Source: Cryphonectria parasitica EP155 (Eukaryota; Ascomycota; Sordariomycetes; Diaporthales; Cryphonectriaceae). From it: a DNA stretch of 64,000 nt. The stretch lies in NCBI RefSeq assembly GCF_011745365.1, contig NW_024468916.1:2463630-2527629 (forward strand), given 5' to 3'. How positions within the stretch are numbered: the stretch's first letter is position 1; each line of letters begins with the position of its first letter. A program made the translations under genes and the position numbers. This document shows positions 11,010-22,733 of this stretch, piece after piece. The notes beneath the pieces were generated by a model, which was not told the DNA's origin, made no database searches, and was given only the letters and a program-made list of their open reading frames with translations.

Positions 11010-13324
11010 TCAATCATCCTTGCTCTGCTTGCCGAACCACGGAAGGTGTTGCTTGAAGAACTTCCTGATGCCCCGCCTGGCCTTGGCGATGCTCATCAGC
11101 AAAACCAAGCTCATAATCAACAGCCCGCTCGGGACCGAAATCTCAGCCCACATGACGACCGCGTCGTGCAGCTGCGTCAGGGGCCCCGTCGTCATGGACA
11201 GCATGGTTGCCACAAAGCTCAGCGGGATGAAGAATGTGGCCAGCCAGGTGAGCCACTGCAGGTTCTTGTTGTCTTTGTAGCCCCGCCGCGAGTCCTGGAT
11301 GGTAATCACTGCCGTCACCACCTCCGTCAGCCGGTCGATCCGCGCCTGGAACTCCTCCATGTAGTTCAGCACGAGCGTGTAATCGTGCCGGTATGCCTTG
11401 ATGCATTCGCGGCCCAGCAGGTCGTGGAGTGCGCTTCCGGGCCGTTGGTGGTCAGCTCTTTGCCCGCCGCCGCCTCCCACGATGATGCTGCCCCTCCTCT
11501 CCTGCACGGACAGGTCCAGCGACGCGTGCCGGCCGTCTCCCTCGCGGATGGTGCTCAGCAGGTTGGCATCGGCGTGGAAGTCCTTCACGCCTTCATGCCG
11601 GCCCGGGTGCATGCGGTCAGGGTGCTTGGCCTCCCTGAACACGCGTAAAAAAGTCTCAGCCAGCATCGCTCGGTACACGGGCACCACCCTACGCCAGAGG
11701 TGCAGCTTGTGAAGGGCCGTCTCGATCTGCTCATCCTTGGTCAGGAAGCTATCTGGGTCCGCAATCTCCCAGTCGATCTGGTTCAGCCGCGTCTTGATGT
11801 AGTCGACAAGGGTGAGCCACTCGTTGCATATAATATGCAGCAGGGCCTGAGTTGGTAGGCAGGCTACCGAGGGCTCGCTGCTGTTGCTGCTGCTGTGTTC
11901 ATGATAGGGCCCCTGGTCGAAGGCATCTGGCCGCGAGGCCCAGTAGATGAAGTCCTCGAAGAAGGAGCTCTCGTGGGCTTGTGGCGGGCGTGATTCTGCA
12001 GGCGGCGGCACTTCGGCCATGGAGGGCACCCGGTTCCAATTACGATATTGCCGCCAGAGAGGGTGGCCGGCCTTGATGGTAGGGTCCAGCAGGAGAATTC
12101 CGATCGTGGGCTCAAGCTTTTTGGGGTTGTCCCCTTGCTCACCCTGCTGCTGCTGTTGTTCGGTGTTGCCGTTGACTTGGTCATTGGAAGAGTCTCTCGT
12201 CGCGTCTGGCCTCTTGATCCAGAACGTCGCCCGGGAACGAATTTGTCCGATCTTGGGCGCTCTCTTGGTGCCGTCGTCATCATGGTAGGTATCCCAGCGC
12301 AGACTGGTGTTACGATCGCCCTGCAGCTGTCGGTGGACGTTGAAATTTGATACCTGACGTTCTCCCGTGTTCATGTGCTCCTTACTTTTGAAATATCTCG
12401 CTCGCTGGAACCGCATCTGGAACCAGTTCTGGTTTTTGGAAACGAGATCAAGATTCGGAGGATCACGCCACCAGTCCCCTTGAGAATTCGATGTGAGCAA
12501 GTTAACGTGCGGCAGAACTTAGCACGAAGCCGTGGAGGGACTCCGACGAGGGAGCTTCGTCATTGTACGAGGACAGATAGGCGGGAATGAACGTACTGAT
12601 GTTGTACCAGATATTGTCACACAGATGTTCTCTAAAGAAGAGCGGGTTCACATCATAACGAGCGCCCAGTATTTCGATGACATCGCTGGACAAGTCTTCG
12701 ACGACAAACAACCTAAATTTTGTGTTTGTATTTGCTGTCTTGTCGAGATGTGCAATATGCTCGCGAAGGGCAGAGGACGTGCGGCAGTCCTCTCGGGCAG
12801 GAGCAAGTGCATCATCCGCGTACTCCAGTATGGTGACATTCGTCCGGGCCATACGATCTTGTCTCGCTTCGACTGTGAAGGCACTTATGTGAGCTTACTG
12901 TGCATAAGATAGACATGATCCGACTTACGCTTCTCATCCCAATCATCGGGGTAGCTGCCCAACGCATTCGGTATCCATCTCATAGGCATCGTTCCCACCA
13001 TCATGAAATCGGCCAGCAGCTCGAGGTGAGGCCAATTCTTGCTCAACTGCTTGACATAGGTCAAATACTTCCAGTCACCACTGCGATACGTCATGTCAGC
13101 AACCTGCCTCCTCATCTATTCCACACATGCACAAGGAATCTCTCAGGGAATAGAAAGTACTCTTGCGGGAAAAGCTTGAGCCAACCACGATCGCCTGATT
13201 TCCAAGTAATCAAGGGAGTAGGATTGTTCACATCGCCCATGTTATAGGCATTGAGCGATTGCTGGACCCCAAGGCCCGAGCCGAGCCCAGTGGCCCGCCG
13301 CTTTAAACCGGATGCACGCTTCAT
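11010..13324 (-). CDS. CorA-like divalent-cation channel-family protein, divergent (686 residues)
   Basis: Spliced from 13324..13161, 13080..12929, 12872..12597 and 12478..11010. The introns are 13160..13081 (donor GTACTT), 12928..12873 (GTAAGT), 12596..12479 (GTACGT) and all keep frame. The long N-terminal domain contains a WKSGDRGWLKLFP region and a variant of the fungal YNIRDWWRDPPNLD signature, typical of fungal CorA-like proteins. The CorA fold is at the C-terminus: a helix ending at ITIQDSRRGYKDNK, TM1 at ~605-624 (WLATFFIPLSFVATMLSM) and TM2 at ~645-662. The canonical Gly-Met-Asn selectivity motif after TM1 is replaced by SMTTGP. Magnesium transport is therefore uncertain, and many fungal members of this group have no known substrate. 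The first donor is weak, so the exon 1/2 junction is the least certain. A Gln run encoded by CAG repeats occurs at ~12140-12160. Confidence 0.85.
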
Positions 13325-14784
13325 GGTTGTTGCTGCGTAGGTCGATCAGACTTGCTGCGAGCCTTGGAAAAATCAATGTCAATTATTAGGCCATGGTGTA
13401 AAGACTTGAAGCTGCGGCGGCGACAGCAGCAACACCTTTGATAAAGGACACCTGAACAGTGGACGGAAAGAGGAGGTATGAAAAGTCAAGAGATGAGGCT
13501 CTGGCCGTCACGGTGAGGAGAGGATCAGAAAAAAAGAGGATCGGCACGTCCTACGCGCTGCGAACCCTGGCTCTGGACAAGGAGCCGCAGCAGCTGCATC
13601 GTGCTGCATGTTGCTATCCCCCATCGGGCCTCGAGCTGACCCATGGGGAGGGGGTGGGACCCGCCGCAGCGCCACGATGTGTGTGTTCGTGCATTGGTTC
13701 CCCATGCGTGGTGGCAGGGTGAAGAGAGCGCCCATCTGACCGGCTGCTATGCCAAGCCAGTTCGATAGACGAGGAAGAAGAGCAGGAGAGGGGGGAAAAT
13801 TAGGGGGTTGGGGGCCGTTTTCCTCAGGCGTTTTCGAACGGCTTTCCCCATTCTTTTTTCCCTGCAACTTTCCCAACCTTATCACCTCAAACCCCGCGAC
13901 TTTTTCGGGAATCGGCGAATTAATCCTTCTAAAAGCATTTCTATCACACCTGAAGCTATTGAACGTTTGCACCGCTATGTGTTATTGAATTGTTTTTCAT
14001 AATTATAAGAATGAGGATTTGTATTAATCCTGGTGTCGTGGTAGCCAATGTAGGTCAGCACAGGAGATGCAGATAAATCCTACGTCGTTGTACAGTTACT
14101 GTACAACCCCTTAGGGGATTGATTTTGACATTTACCCACACAAGCAGTATATATTCGCGATACTGTACTATACAAAATGCCAGATGGATGTCAGGTTTAC
14201 TAGTTCAGATTTTGTCCAGAGATCATTGCTTCCATCCCTTATCTGAGGCTTCTAGGTCGGTCTCAACCACGGTTTCAACCACGGTTTTCACTTTCATCTT
14301 CCTTCTTGACCTTTTTCGCCCATCATCATCTCTACACAGGCACACTTTGGGTCGACAGGACCCTTGTCTAGAATTCCCATGTCAGCTTTCTCGTGCGACT
14401 GCGCCCCGGTCCCGCCGCTGCGGTTCAGCACAGCATGATTTCAAGAACCAGTTGAAGGAATTGAAGATAAGATAATTGCTGTGTCACGTCAACCGCCATC
14501 ATCTAAGCCCCTGGAGACATTGCGAACCAGCACCCAATCATCGCGGACTTGCAAGATTTCGCCCCCATAGATCGTTTCATAGCAATGACCCCTCCTTCCG
14601 CTAGTGTCGCCCCAAATGCGCAGCCTCGCGCAGACTTTATGCAATAACAAAAGAAACAAGTAATGTAAAAGGAACCCGAGAGGTCCAGACAGTCGAGCTA
14701 GCTGATCCTCAGTTCCTCTTTCGCATTCTTGAACGCAGTGGTCCCTCATAATGCTTCACGCCTCAAGTACCGTCGCCATCAACC
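13325..14784. other. Intergenic
   Basis: No gene supported. It contains the divergent promoters of the CorA-like gene and of the surface-protein gene at 14785. A minus-strand open frame at 14489-14749 ends in a segment (ILQVRDDWVLVRNVSRGL) that looks faintly protein-like, but I could not assign it. A short tandem duplication (TCAACCACGGTT) lies near 14267-14290. Confidence 0.5.
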
Positions 14785-15656
14785 ATGTTTATAGAAATGG
14801 CCCATTTCGTCATATATTTTCTCTTCCTGCTTGGTGTAGAAGCCGATAATATCTTCTTGAACCCGCCTGAAAGCGGAATCAACGTCACAGCAGGCAGTCA
14901 AGTGAATATTGAATGGACTACAGATTGGGGCTCCATCTCAGTGTCGCTTGCTGCATATCAGGCAGATCCCAATGGTGACGCGGATGGATGGACGTCACAG
15001 ATACTGCTCGGTATGAAGTTTGGACGGCTTCGAATTGGTGCGCACTGAAAAGGCTGACATTTTCTACGCAGACGGCGTGATTGATCCCGGTAGTTATGTC
15101 TGGGCAGCAGAAACTCTTGATGGCCTGCCCATGACCAACGGGTTTCACTTTTGTCTCTGGCAGGGCGACGCATCAGCCTCTTCCAGCTTGACTTCTGAAT
15201 ATTCGTTCAACAGTGATGCTCTCTTCATAGTGGACGGTGCCCAGGCTTCTTCTACAACCACCTCGTCAATACTGGTTTCCTCTACTGCAGCATCGACCTC
15301 CTCGGTGAACATCTGCATTTCCTATAATATCGCGATTGAAACTCGTCCAAGAAAAGAAATAACTTCACTGACTTTAATACGAGCAGTTCATTCTCTCCTC
15401 GGCGATATCATCACCAAGTATCTCGTCGAAAACGAGCGACGTAGTATCAGTACCATCAAGTACCCCGTCGAATACCACGTCAAATGGAGGCATGTCTAAC
15501 GGATTGAGTCACGCATCGGACGTAGCAACGATCTTGGGAACCATTTTCGGCGTCTTCGCGTTGGTTCTCGCTGCTATTGGGTTATATTTAACGTGGAAGA
15601 AAGACAAAAAGGGGAACAAACGTCTGGCCCGGAAGGTGCAAGAAGAGTGCGAATGA
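14785..15656 (+). CDS. Ser/Thr-rich single-pass surface protein with Kre9-like ectodomain
   Basis: Spliced from 14785..15010, 15072..15304 and 15387..15656 (242 residues). The introns are 15011..15071 (GTATGA...CGCAG) and 15305..15386 (GTGAAC...GAGCAG with a CTGAC branch site). It opens with a signal peptide (start at Met1 or Met5). An ectodomain with the INVTAGSQVNIEWTTDWG pattern follows, like the N-terminal domain of Kre9/Knh1-type proteins. Next comes a Ser/Thr-rich stalk (~125-185) and one transmembrane helix (ATILGTIFGVFALVLAAIG). The cytosolic tail is short and basic (WKKDKKGNKRLARK). The second intron is required: without it the frame stays open but loses the transmembrane segment, which lies in another frame. 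A wall-stress sensor-like or adhesin-like role is possible, but no function is shown. Confidence 0.78.
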
Positions 15657-16310
15657 AGCTTGAAACATAATTAGAAGCCGTCTTTGGAGTAATTAGGCAA
15701 TTTCACATCAATACTTCAACCGGTAGCCCTGTCTCCTCAAATGCTCTTCAAACCTATGAAGCAACCCATCTTCGAAATAAATAGAGCGGTCATAATGTTG
15801 TGGCCGTATCCTTGGGAGAAAGCTGTGAGTCTGCTGCAGCTTTCACATCTGCGTCAAAGCTAATGGCAATGGAAGTCACCTTGGATAGTATCAGACTCGA
15901 GTCAAGAAGTCGGAATTGCAAAGCGAGCCATACTGTAAACGAATTCGTTACAACTTTCAGTGCGGTCCCTGGACGTTATGCCTTTGGCCGTCGGAGAGGG
16001 GGAAAACAGTGCAAAAGTCAAATATAGCATCAGGCCAGTTCAGAGCTCTATTGGGTAGGCAAACTCCTGTGTTGTGCTGTCAATAAATGTTTGAAAAAAG
16101 ACATTCATATAACCAAACAGATCTAGACGACTGCATATGCCTATTGCCACAACCTATCTAATGCTTGCATGAGAAGCACATCATACTTAAACCTCACTGC
16201 TATTTTAGTGGACTATGAAGGCATGGTGACAAGCCTGAATTTTTCCTTTTTTCCTTTCTTTTTATTTCTCATAAATCAAAATAATTTGAAGGCCACCGCC
16301 CATAGCAAGC
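15657..16310. other. Intergenic between convergent genes
   Basis: No gene seen. It holds the 3' flanks of the surface-protein gene (+) and the MFS transporter gene (-). Confidence 0.6.
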
Positions 16311-18173
16311 TTAAGCAAGTTCTGCATGCTGGACATCTTGACCCGCCTTGATGTCCCCCTCAACATGCGCAACTTCCTGCTGGTCCAGGGCGATGAAACG
16401 GTCGGGGCGCCTGACTTGCGTGGCTTCTTTGTCGAGGAACACCCAGGTACGCAGGCCCTCCTCGAAGACGATGTCGATATCCTCGAGCCGCCTGTTGGCC
16501 GTCTCGGGGTAGAACAGGTAGAGGAAGGGAATGGAGAAAGTGTTAAAGAAGACCCAGATCAGGTAGAACTTCCAGCCCAGGTTCTGGATGCCAACTGGAG
16601 TGATCTGGACGACCATGTAGTTCACGGCCCACTGCGCCGCCGCACTGGCCGACGCGCCCTTCATACGCATTGCGAGGGAGTTGATCTCGGTGTTGTACAA
16701 CCAAGCGGTGCCCTGCCACCCTGTGCCGAAGAAGGCATAGAAGAGGAAGATCATCGTGACGGATGCCGCGCCGTAGTCGTATGACTTGCTGCTGTCGTCG
16801 GTATATTGATTAGCCCGGATCAGCAGCATCAGTACGAGATAGCACACTGCGCAGCCGCTTGTTCCTGTATTGGGCGATTCAGTCAGTTGCGAGTATTCGA
16901 TCCCTTGCCGACGTCTCTCATATAGGCTTCGTTACAGACGTAGTGGAGGCAAAGAGATGTCAAGATGTTGCCTTACTTACCGAAAAGCATAGCCCCGCGA
17001 CGTCCCCACTTGTCAATCAGCATCATGCCGAGCCACGAGAAGAAGATGTAGTGCACCGAGTTCACGGCGGTCAGGAGCCGCGCGAGCTTCTCCTTGAGAC
17101 CAACGGACTGGGTCAGCACGGTCGGGAGATAATACGAGGTGGCGTTGATGCCGGAAAGTTGGACAATGGTCTGGGTGCCCAGACCGAGGATGAAGCGTCG
17201 TAGGATACCGGCGCCGCTGCCCTCAGTCTGCCCGCGGAGGAGTTTGCCCCAGGTGATGCCGTTCTCCTTCTCGGCGCGGTAGGCGCGCAAGATCTCGTTG
17301 CGCTCGGCCACGACGACGGGGGTGAACTCAGTCGCCCCCTCTCCTTGGAGGTCAGCCAGGACTGTGTTGGCCTCCCCGACGCGGTCTCTGGAGATGAGCC
17401 ATCTGTATATGTATTTTAAGGTTAGTTCACTGGTCAGACACGTAGAGCCACGGAGCTACGTAGGCACAAAGTAGCCCTTTATCCTAGGCTGACCCACCTA
17501 GGAGACTCAGGAAGCCAAGGGCTGGTGGAGAGGATGACAATTCCAAAGAGAAGCTGCAAGGCGAGAGGGAAACGCCAAGCAATGCTGCCCTTCAGGTACG
17601 AGAAGCCAAAGGTGACCCAATTCGCCAGGGAAAAGCCGACGACGTTGACCACCAAGCCCAGGACGACAAGCTTTCCTCGCCACGAGGGCTTGGTCGTTTC
17701 GCTTTGCCAGACAGGTGCCGTCGCTGTGTTGAGGCCATTGCCCAGCCCGGCAACCAGGCGACCGACAATCATGTGAGGCACGCTGTATGCCGTAATCTGC
17801 AGGATGGCGCCTATCATCATGACCACGGTGCCGAGGATGACGGATCGTTTGCGGCCGAGAACTGTGCCGAAGGCGGAACCCGAGACTGCGCCGAAGAAGC
17901 AACCCACGTCGTACAGCGAAGTGATGGTGCCTTGTAGGTTGGCATCAGGATTGCCCATGGTGTCGAGGAAGTCCTGGGTCACAATGATACCACCTAGGGC
18001 AGAATGTGAGGCCACTGGTTCACTGGCATGTCAAGTAGGGGAAACAGGAATGTTGAATACATACTGAACACAGCCTGATCGTAGCCGAACAGGGCCATGG
18101 CAGAGGTGCAGCATACTGTGATCCATATCACGAGAGGGTTGCCCCGCATCCCAAAGTAACGGTCCTTAGCCAT
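16311..18173 (-). CDS. MFS sugar (hexose-type) transporter
   Basis: Spliced from 18173..18065, 17993..17498, 17402..16981 and 16864..16311 (526 residues). The introns are 18064..17994 (GTATGT), 17497..17403 (GTGGGT) and 16980..16865 (GTAAGT). Sugar-porter signatures are in order: GYDQAVFSGI in TM1, PESPRWLISRDR after TM6 (formed across an intron), QLSGINATSYYLPTV in TM7, DKWGRRGAML in the TM8-9 loop, and PETANRRLEDID after TM12. The central loop (EFTPVVVAERNEILRAYRAEKEN) is the usual cytosolic loop between TM6 and TM7. It would import a hexose or related sugar at the plasma membrane by proton symport or facilitation. The exact substrate cannot be read from the sequence. The family call is secure. 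Confidence 0.95.
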
Positions 18174-19563
18174 AGCGAGAAAGAGTTGGTGTTGTACGGA
18201 GCGTGGATTATCGTTATGTTCGCCGACTCATTCCAGACGAAAGAGATGACTCTCATAATATTGACAGATACAGTGGATGTATGATGCTGATGGAGCAGTG
18301 AGATCTCTCTCCGGTGGGTTTCGTCCCGAGGTTGGGATCTCTTCTCAAGTACCTGCCCGCATGCCCCACGTGTATAAGGCGACATTCGTTGTGGGACCGT
18401 TCAGAGGAAGCGGAGGAGGAAAGAGGGGGAGAAAAAAAAAAGGCAAGAACACACGGTCAGATCCATACTGTAGTTGGAATGAGAGAGATTGTATGTTGGA
18501 GCGCCTTGATCACCTTCTGTGGGGCATTTTCGTCGTCCATCCCACCGAGTACCTGCGGGGAAAGGAAGGGTGACACAGACGCACTACTCACATATGTTCT
18601 GCTAGAAAGTCTTTGTTCCCTTCTTGTAATTGTTGGGACGTTGTCCGGAAGAGCCTCGCCAGTGCCTACCGCGTACACAGTAGTATGACAGCCGGCTTCC
18701 CGAGTACAGGAAGACTCGATGCATAGGAGATAACCCGGAAACATCAGGTCGCGGAGGAGAGCAGTAGTACAACCACTAGAACAACCCATCGTGGTAATCA
18801 TCTGCCGGTGAGACTGTATCATAGTGCTGAGTTGGAGAAACAACTTGCTCCCCAGTATCTTGGGGAAGAAGTGGACCTTGCTCTCTGCTGATCCGTCCAT
18901 ATACTGGGAATGTGGTTTTTTGTGGGGTTTTTGTTCTTTCGGTAGAAATGAACAGAGGAGGGGTTAAGGATTAATGAATGGATAGGAAGTGTGAAGTGAG
19001 AGTTGCGATGTGGGATGTCCATCCTATATTAATATGGAGCGCGAAAGCGTATGGTGTTAGAGAAGAGAAAAATGCACAGTGAATCTCACGATAAATATTC
19101 GCTTACTGGAGAGGTGCTAGTGATCTGCTAGTTGTATACAAATGGTAAGTACGAGAAAGGGGAAACTATCTTCTACTTTTAAGTACTCATCCTGGAGACA
19201 AATGGTGGGCAGGTAAATAATTGACAGACTTGAAAAGCTGCGGCAAGTCTCTTGTTTATGACGGCGGCATGCAGCGGCTGGTTGTATCGAGCATCTCTGT
19301 ATGCAGGTTACATCTAAGGTCGGTTGTCAAGAAACATTGACGCACCCCACAAAATCCATACACGGTATAATTACAAGGATTCAGAGTGTTCACAGGATTG
19401 GACTGGGCAACGGTCAGTGACTCAGTAGCTTAAGCATGCCTTGATTGTGACTTCTCACAACACATTGAGTTGAAGGAAAGGAACAACTAATTACTTGATT
19501 CGCCCTCTTATTGAACACATCCAAAGAAGCTCTGTTTCCAAGCTCCTCGACTGAGCCTGGCCC
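18174..19563. other. Intergenic
   Basis: No gene seen. The left part is the promoter and leader of the MFS sugar transporter. The right part is the 3' flank of the bZIP gene. Confidence 0.6.
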
Positions 19564-21268
19564 TCAGTTATGCGCAATTGCCAACATGGCCAGACCAATT
19601 CCTATCAGTGTTGTAAGGAATGAAAGTGGTGCCATAGCAGTTTGTAGATCGAGTTTGTCGATCGACGAAAGCCAGTAGGGTACAAAGGCAGTGCCAAATG
19701 CCAAAAGGACGCCGCTTGCCCCCAGGACTTTCTGCATACAGAGGCTCTGCCCCGCGTAGAAGAAGCCCCAACCAGACGCGAATTGCTTCCTTTCTAGCCC
19801 AGGAGGCGCCAACAATTTGGGTATGCTATCAAGTAGCTGCGTTGTATTGTGGCCACATGCAGGATTGTGGATGCCCCTGAGTATGATCTCGGCACATATC
19901 CGCATCTGTACGTCTAGGCTGAGGTGTTTGAGTCGCACGAACTGGTAGTCCCGGCACAGGTCCTGTGTAGTAGTCAAGGAGTCCAGAGTCTCGAGCGCTA
20001 TCTCATCACTGTCGTCCCATAAAAAGTGGAACTATAACAGTAAGCTCCACTATCCAGTCCAGTACTAGAGGAAATATACCTCGAGTAAGTTGACCCTCGT
20101 GTATGACCTCCATGAGAGCTTCCGCTGGAGCCAGTTCCCTTCGGCTTGACTCAAGATTTGTCGTGCGTGGCAGAAGTAGTCGTAATCACTCTTCATGTCC
20201 TCGATGATACGGATGGTACTCATTCTCGTGTTTTTGACGGTAGTCCAACACTTGTCAACGCACAAGTACGTCTCCATTCTTGGATTACCAGTGGGATTGG
20301 TCGTGGAGGAAGTAGTCTGGGCATCGACGTGAGAGATTTTCATGATCCTCTTGAGTAGTACCTTCCATAATGGCTGATACGAGGCTTGATGAGACCCCTT
20401 GTCTAGGCTTTCTGGAGGAATTGAGCTTGGGTGAGCCATCGGAAGAATACTCGAGTCTTGACTGTGGTCTTGAAGCCGCATTACCAACTCCTGGACGTCA
20501 TGCTTATCCACAACAATCGACAGGTCTTGGCCTCCGTACTATTTGCTGTTAGGCACATCCAGGAAGTTCGGAGACTTTACGTAGCATCAACCTTACTTTC
20601 CAGCATAGTCTCGCCTGTTGCGGCGATTTCAGCCGATTGATCGGAGGAAACGGCCACCAATCGATCTCGTCGCCGATGTAGCTTTCAATAGAGAGTCGCA
20701 ATCTGTCTAAGATATGAGAGTTGACACCGGCGTAATCAACCACTCTTAGCCGCAGAGTATCAACGAATTCCCTCGGTTTGTCTGGGGAAAGGCCTATCGC
20801 CTCTTCACCATTTCTTCTGTTCTCCACTGTCTTGTTCTTGGTAGTATCCTCTGCATTATGACCTTGGTTTTCTTTCTTGTCGAGTGAGAGGCCTTTTGCT
20901 TCTTCCTCTCTGATACTTTCCCTTTCTAGGAGCTGCATGCGCTCCTTGATCTTTCTTCCTGTGACCCACAGAATCTCAGCTTAGTAAACAGGCGAGGAAG
21001 ATCCTGCAGGGTAGATATCTGGGATGGACCTACGATAGTTGCGCTGGGCGATCCTGTTCTGTATCCGGCGGCGCTCGGCGAGATCTGACACTTTGGTCCA
21101 GTCCTCGTCCGGATGTGCCGACGCGCTGAAAGCAGAGCTTGTGCTTGGGTACTGCCTGGCCGGCGGGATCTCAATGTGACTTGATGTAGCCCAAGCATCA
21201 GAATGGGATTCATAAGGATCATATGCCGGTGGCTCCTCGGGAAGCACTTGGTAAGGGTCGGAAGCCAT
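19564..21268 (-). CDS. bZIP-domain protein with C-terminal transmembrane hairpin (507 residues)
   Basis: Spliced from 21268..21034, 20958..20597, 20538..20080 and 20031..19564. The introns are 21033..20959 (GTAGGT), 20596..20539 (GTAAGG) and 20079..20032 (GTATAT, 48 nt). A fungal-type basic region, [20 protein letters not shown], lies at ~66-85 and is split by the first intron. Only a short, weak zipper follows (MQLLERES). Residues ~100-130 are Lys/Glu/Asn-rich. Residues ~140-440 are an unassigned mostly helical region ([36 protein letters not shown]). The C-terminus carries two hydrophobic helices, ~455-473 and ~485-505, then ends almost at once (AIAHN). A bZIP plus membrane tail suggests a membrane-held regulator, or a family in which the basic region was recruited for another role. 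DNA binding is inferred from the motif only. Confidence 0.8.
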
Positions 21269-21584
21269 ATCATCGGTCTAAGTATCATACGATAAAGCCT
21301 GATCCTATCTTGAGGGCTAATATCAGGAGAGGTGTTGATAATTGAGAAAAATTTGAGCATCTAAGTATGTCTAGTAGTGAGTGCTGCTAAACAGAACTCA
21401 ACACAGAGAGAGGTGGGGTTACTGAGATATCAAGGAGCCTGATGTAAGCCCTGTTCTGACTAATCAGTCTACCCAATATCATAGCCAGGCGTGGTGGCTT
21501 GCAGCGAGAGGTAGACACCGACAGTAAGCGCCGGGCCGCTGGTTAGTGAAATATTGAGTTGTAAAAGACCTGGACTCGAGTGCC

Positions 21585-21663
<79 letters not shown>

Positions 21664-22367
21664 TCCGACCGTTACGCAGCTATATAGGCCACAGCCGTTT
21701 CCAGTCAGTTGGGAGTGGTCACTCCTTTTAGCTGTCGCATACTCTCTCTCTCTCTCTCCCTACTATGCGGCTCTGCAGTGCCCATCCCCGCTGGAATCTA
21801 GGCAGCATGATCTCGAAACCTACCACTCACCTCCTCCTACAACCCTGAAGATGTCATACAATCCAGACTTCCGATACCAGCCAATTCAGGGGCCAGCATG
21901 CATTCATATCTTACTGGTTGCGCCGGGTCATATCAGCGACGACATCCATTGTTGAACCTTTCCGTCAGACCTGGGCGCAGATCACAGCATGTTCCTCGAC
22001 AAGCCGAGACATATCGATATGCTTTTAGCTGGTACCTCTTTATTCCGTGAAGCAGAAAGGAACCAAAGAGCACACATTTATGATTTCCATGAATAAGTAT
22101 CGTTCAGATGACAGATCGACCCAAGCTCCCTCCAAGAGGGATCGATGTGGCTACGTGCTGCCTTCATTGCAGAAGGGTTTACTTTTATCCGTGAAAAGAA
22201 TATAGGAACCGGATTAGTGAAAGTGTCCGAAGCGACAATTCAGGCCACGCGCGATCGATCTGAACGGTATCATCAGGATTGTACAGGATTCGTATCATTC
22301 TTGTTATCCCTTTGGGTGAAGATGGGTCGTTTCCCACGAGATACACCAATTTCACCAAGGAACAGAG
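21269..22367. other. Intergenic with TC/TG microsatellite
   Basis: No gene supported. It contains the promoter of the bZIP gene, the long dinucleotide repeat at 21586-21661, and a second short TC run near 21740-21760. Confidence 0.6.
21586..21661 (+). repeat. Compound microsatellite (TC)n(TG)n
   Basis: About 23 TC units (21586-21632) pass directly into about 15 TG units (21632-21661). Confidence 0.95.
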
Positions 22368-22733
22368 TTGCAGGATCAAGCTGACCAGTATCAGTCGCTA
22401 GTGGATCTACCACCAATGTTCCACAGTCGAAAAACGGGGCTAAAGCCTTTGTACTTCGAATGCGTAAAGGACCCATCGTCGGTAGGATACGAGAGACGCT
22501 TCTGCACCACATCTCAGGGCCTGCTTGGTCTTGCGTCCTCGAGAACGAAGGTTAGAGACAAGATGTTCTTGCCTCGTGGGGACCCTGTGCCATTTATCTT
22601 GCTGCAAGTGGTGCCCTCGTCAACAGGCGAGGCACCATCTTACGAACTTGTCGGTGACGCATATGTCCATGGTATCATGTATGGCAAGGCATTGACATCG
22701 GGCGCTGTGGAGGAAGACATTGCCCTAGCGTAA
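22368..22733 (+). pseudogene. HET-domain protein C-terminal relic
   Basis: The frame from about 22440 to the stop at 22733 reads RRFCTTSQGLLGLASS... and ends SYELVGDAYVHGIMYGKAL. This is the conserved C-terminus of many fungal heterokaryon-incompatibility (HET) proteins (pattern RRFxxTxxGxxGLxP ... YxLVGxxYVHGIMxGE). The usual hydrophobic VGDxVxVLxGG segment between these blocks is disturbed (RDKMFLPRGDPVPFIL). I could find no HET N-terminal domain upstream in any frame. I read it as a remnant of a decayed HET gene. A short expressed gene is less likely. Confidence 0.6.

Noticed and set aside
10372..11013. 213-residue minus frame just after the CorA-like gene
   Set aside because: No domain, Phe-rich low-complexity end from A-runs; lies in the intergenic space of convergent genes.
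14489..14749. Minus-strand frame with an ILQVRDDWVLVRN segment
   Set aside because: Slightly protein-like, but too short, without domain and not extendable by splicing that I could support.
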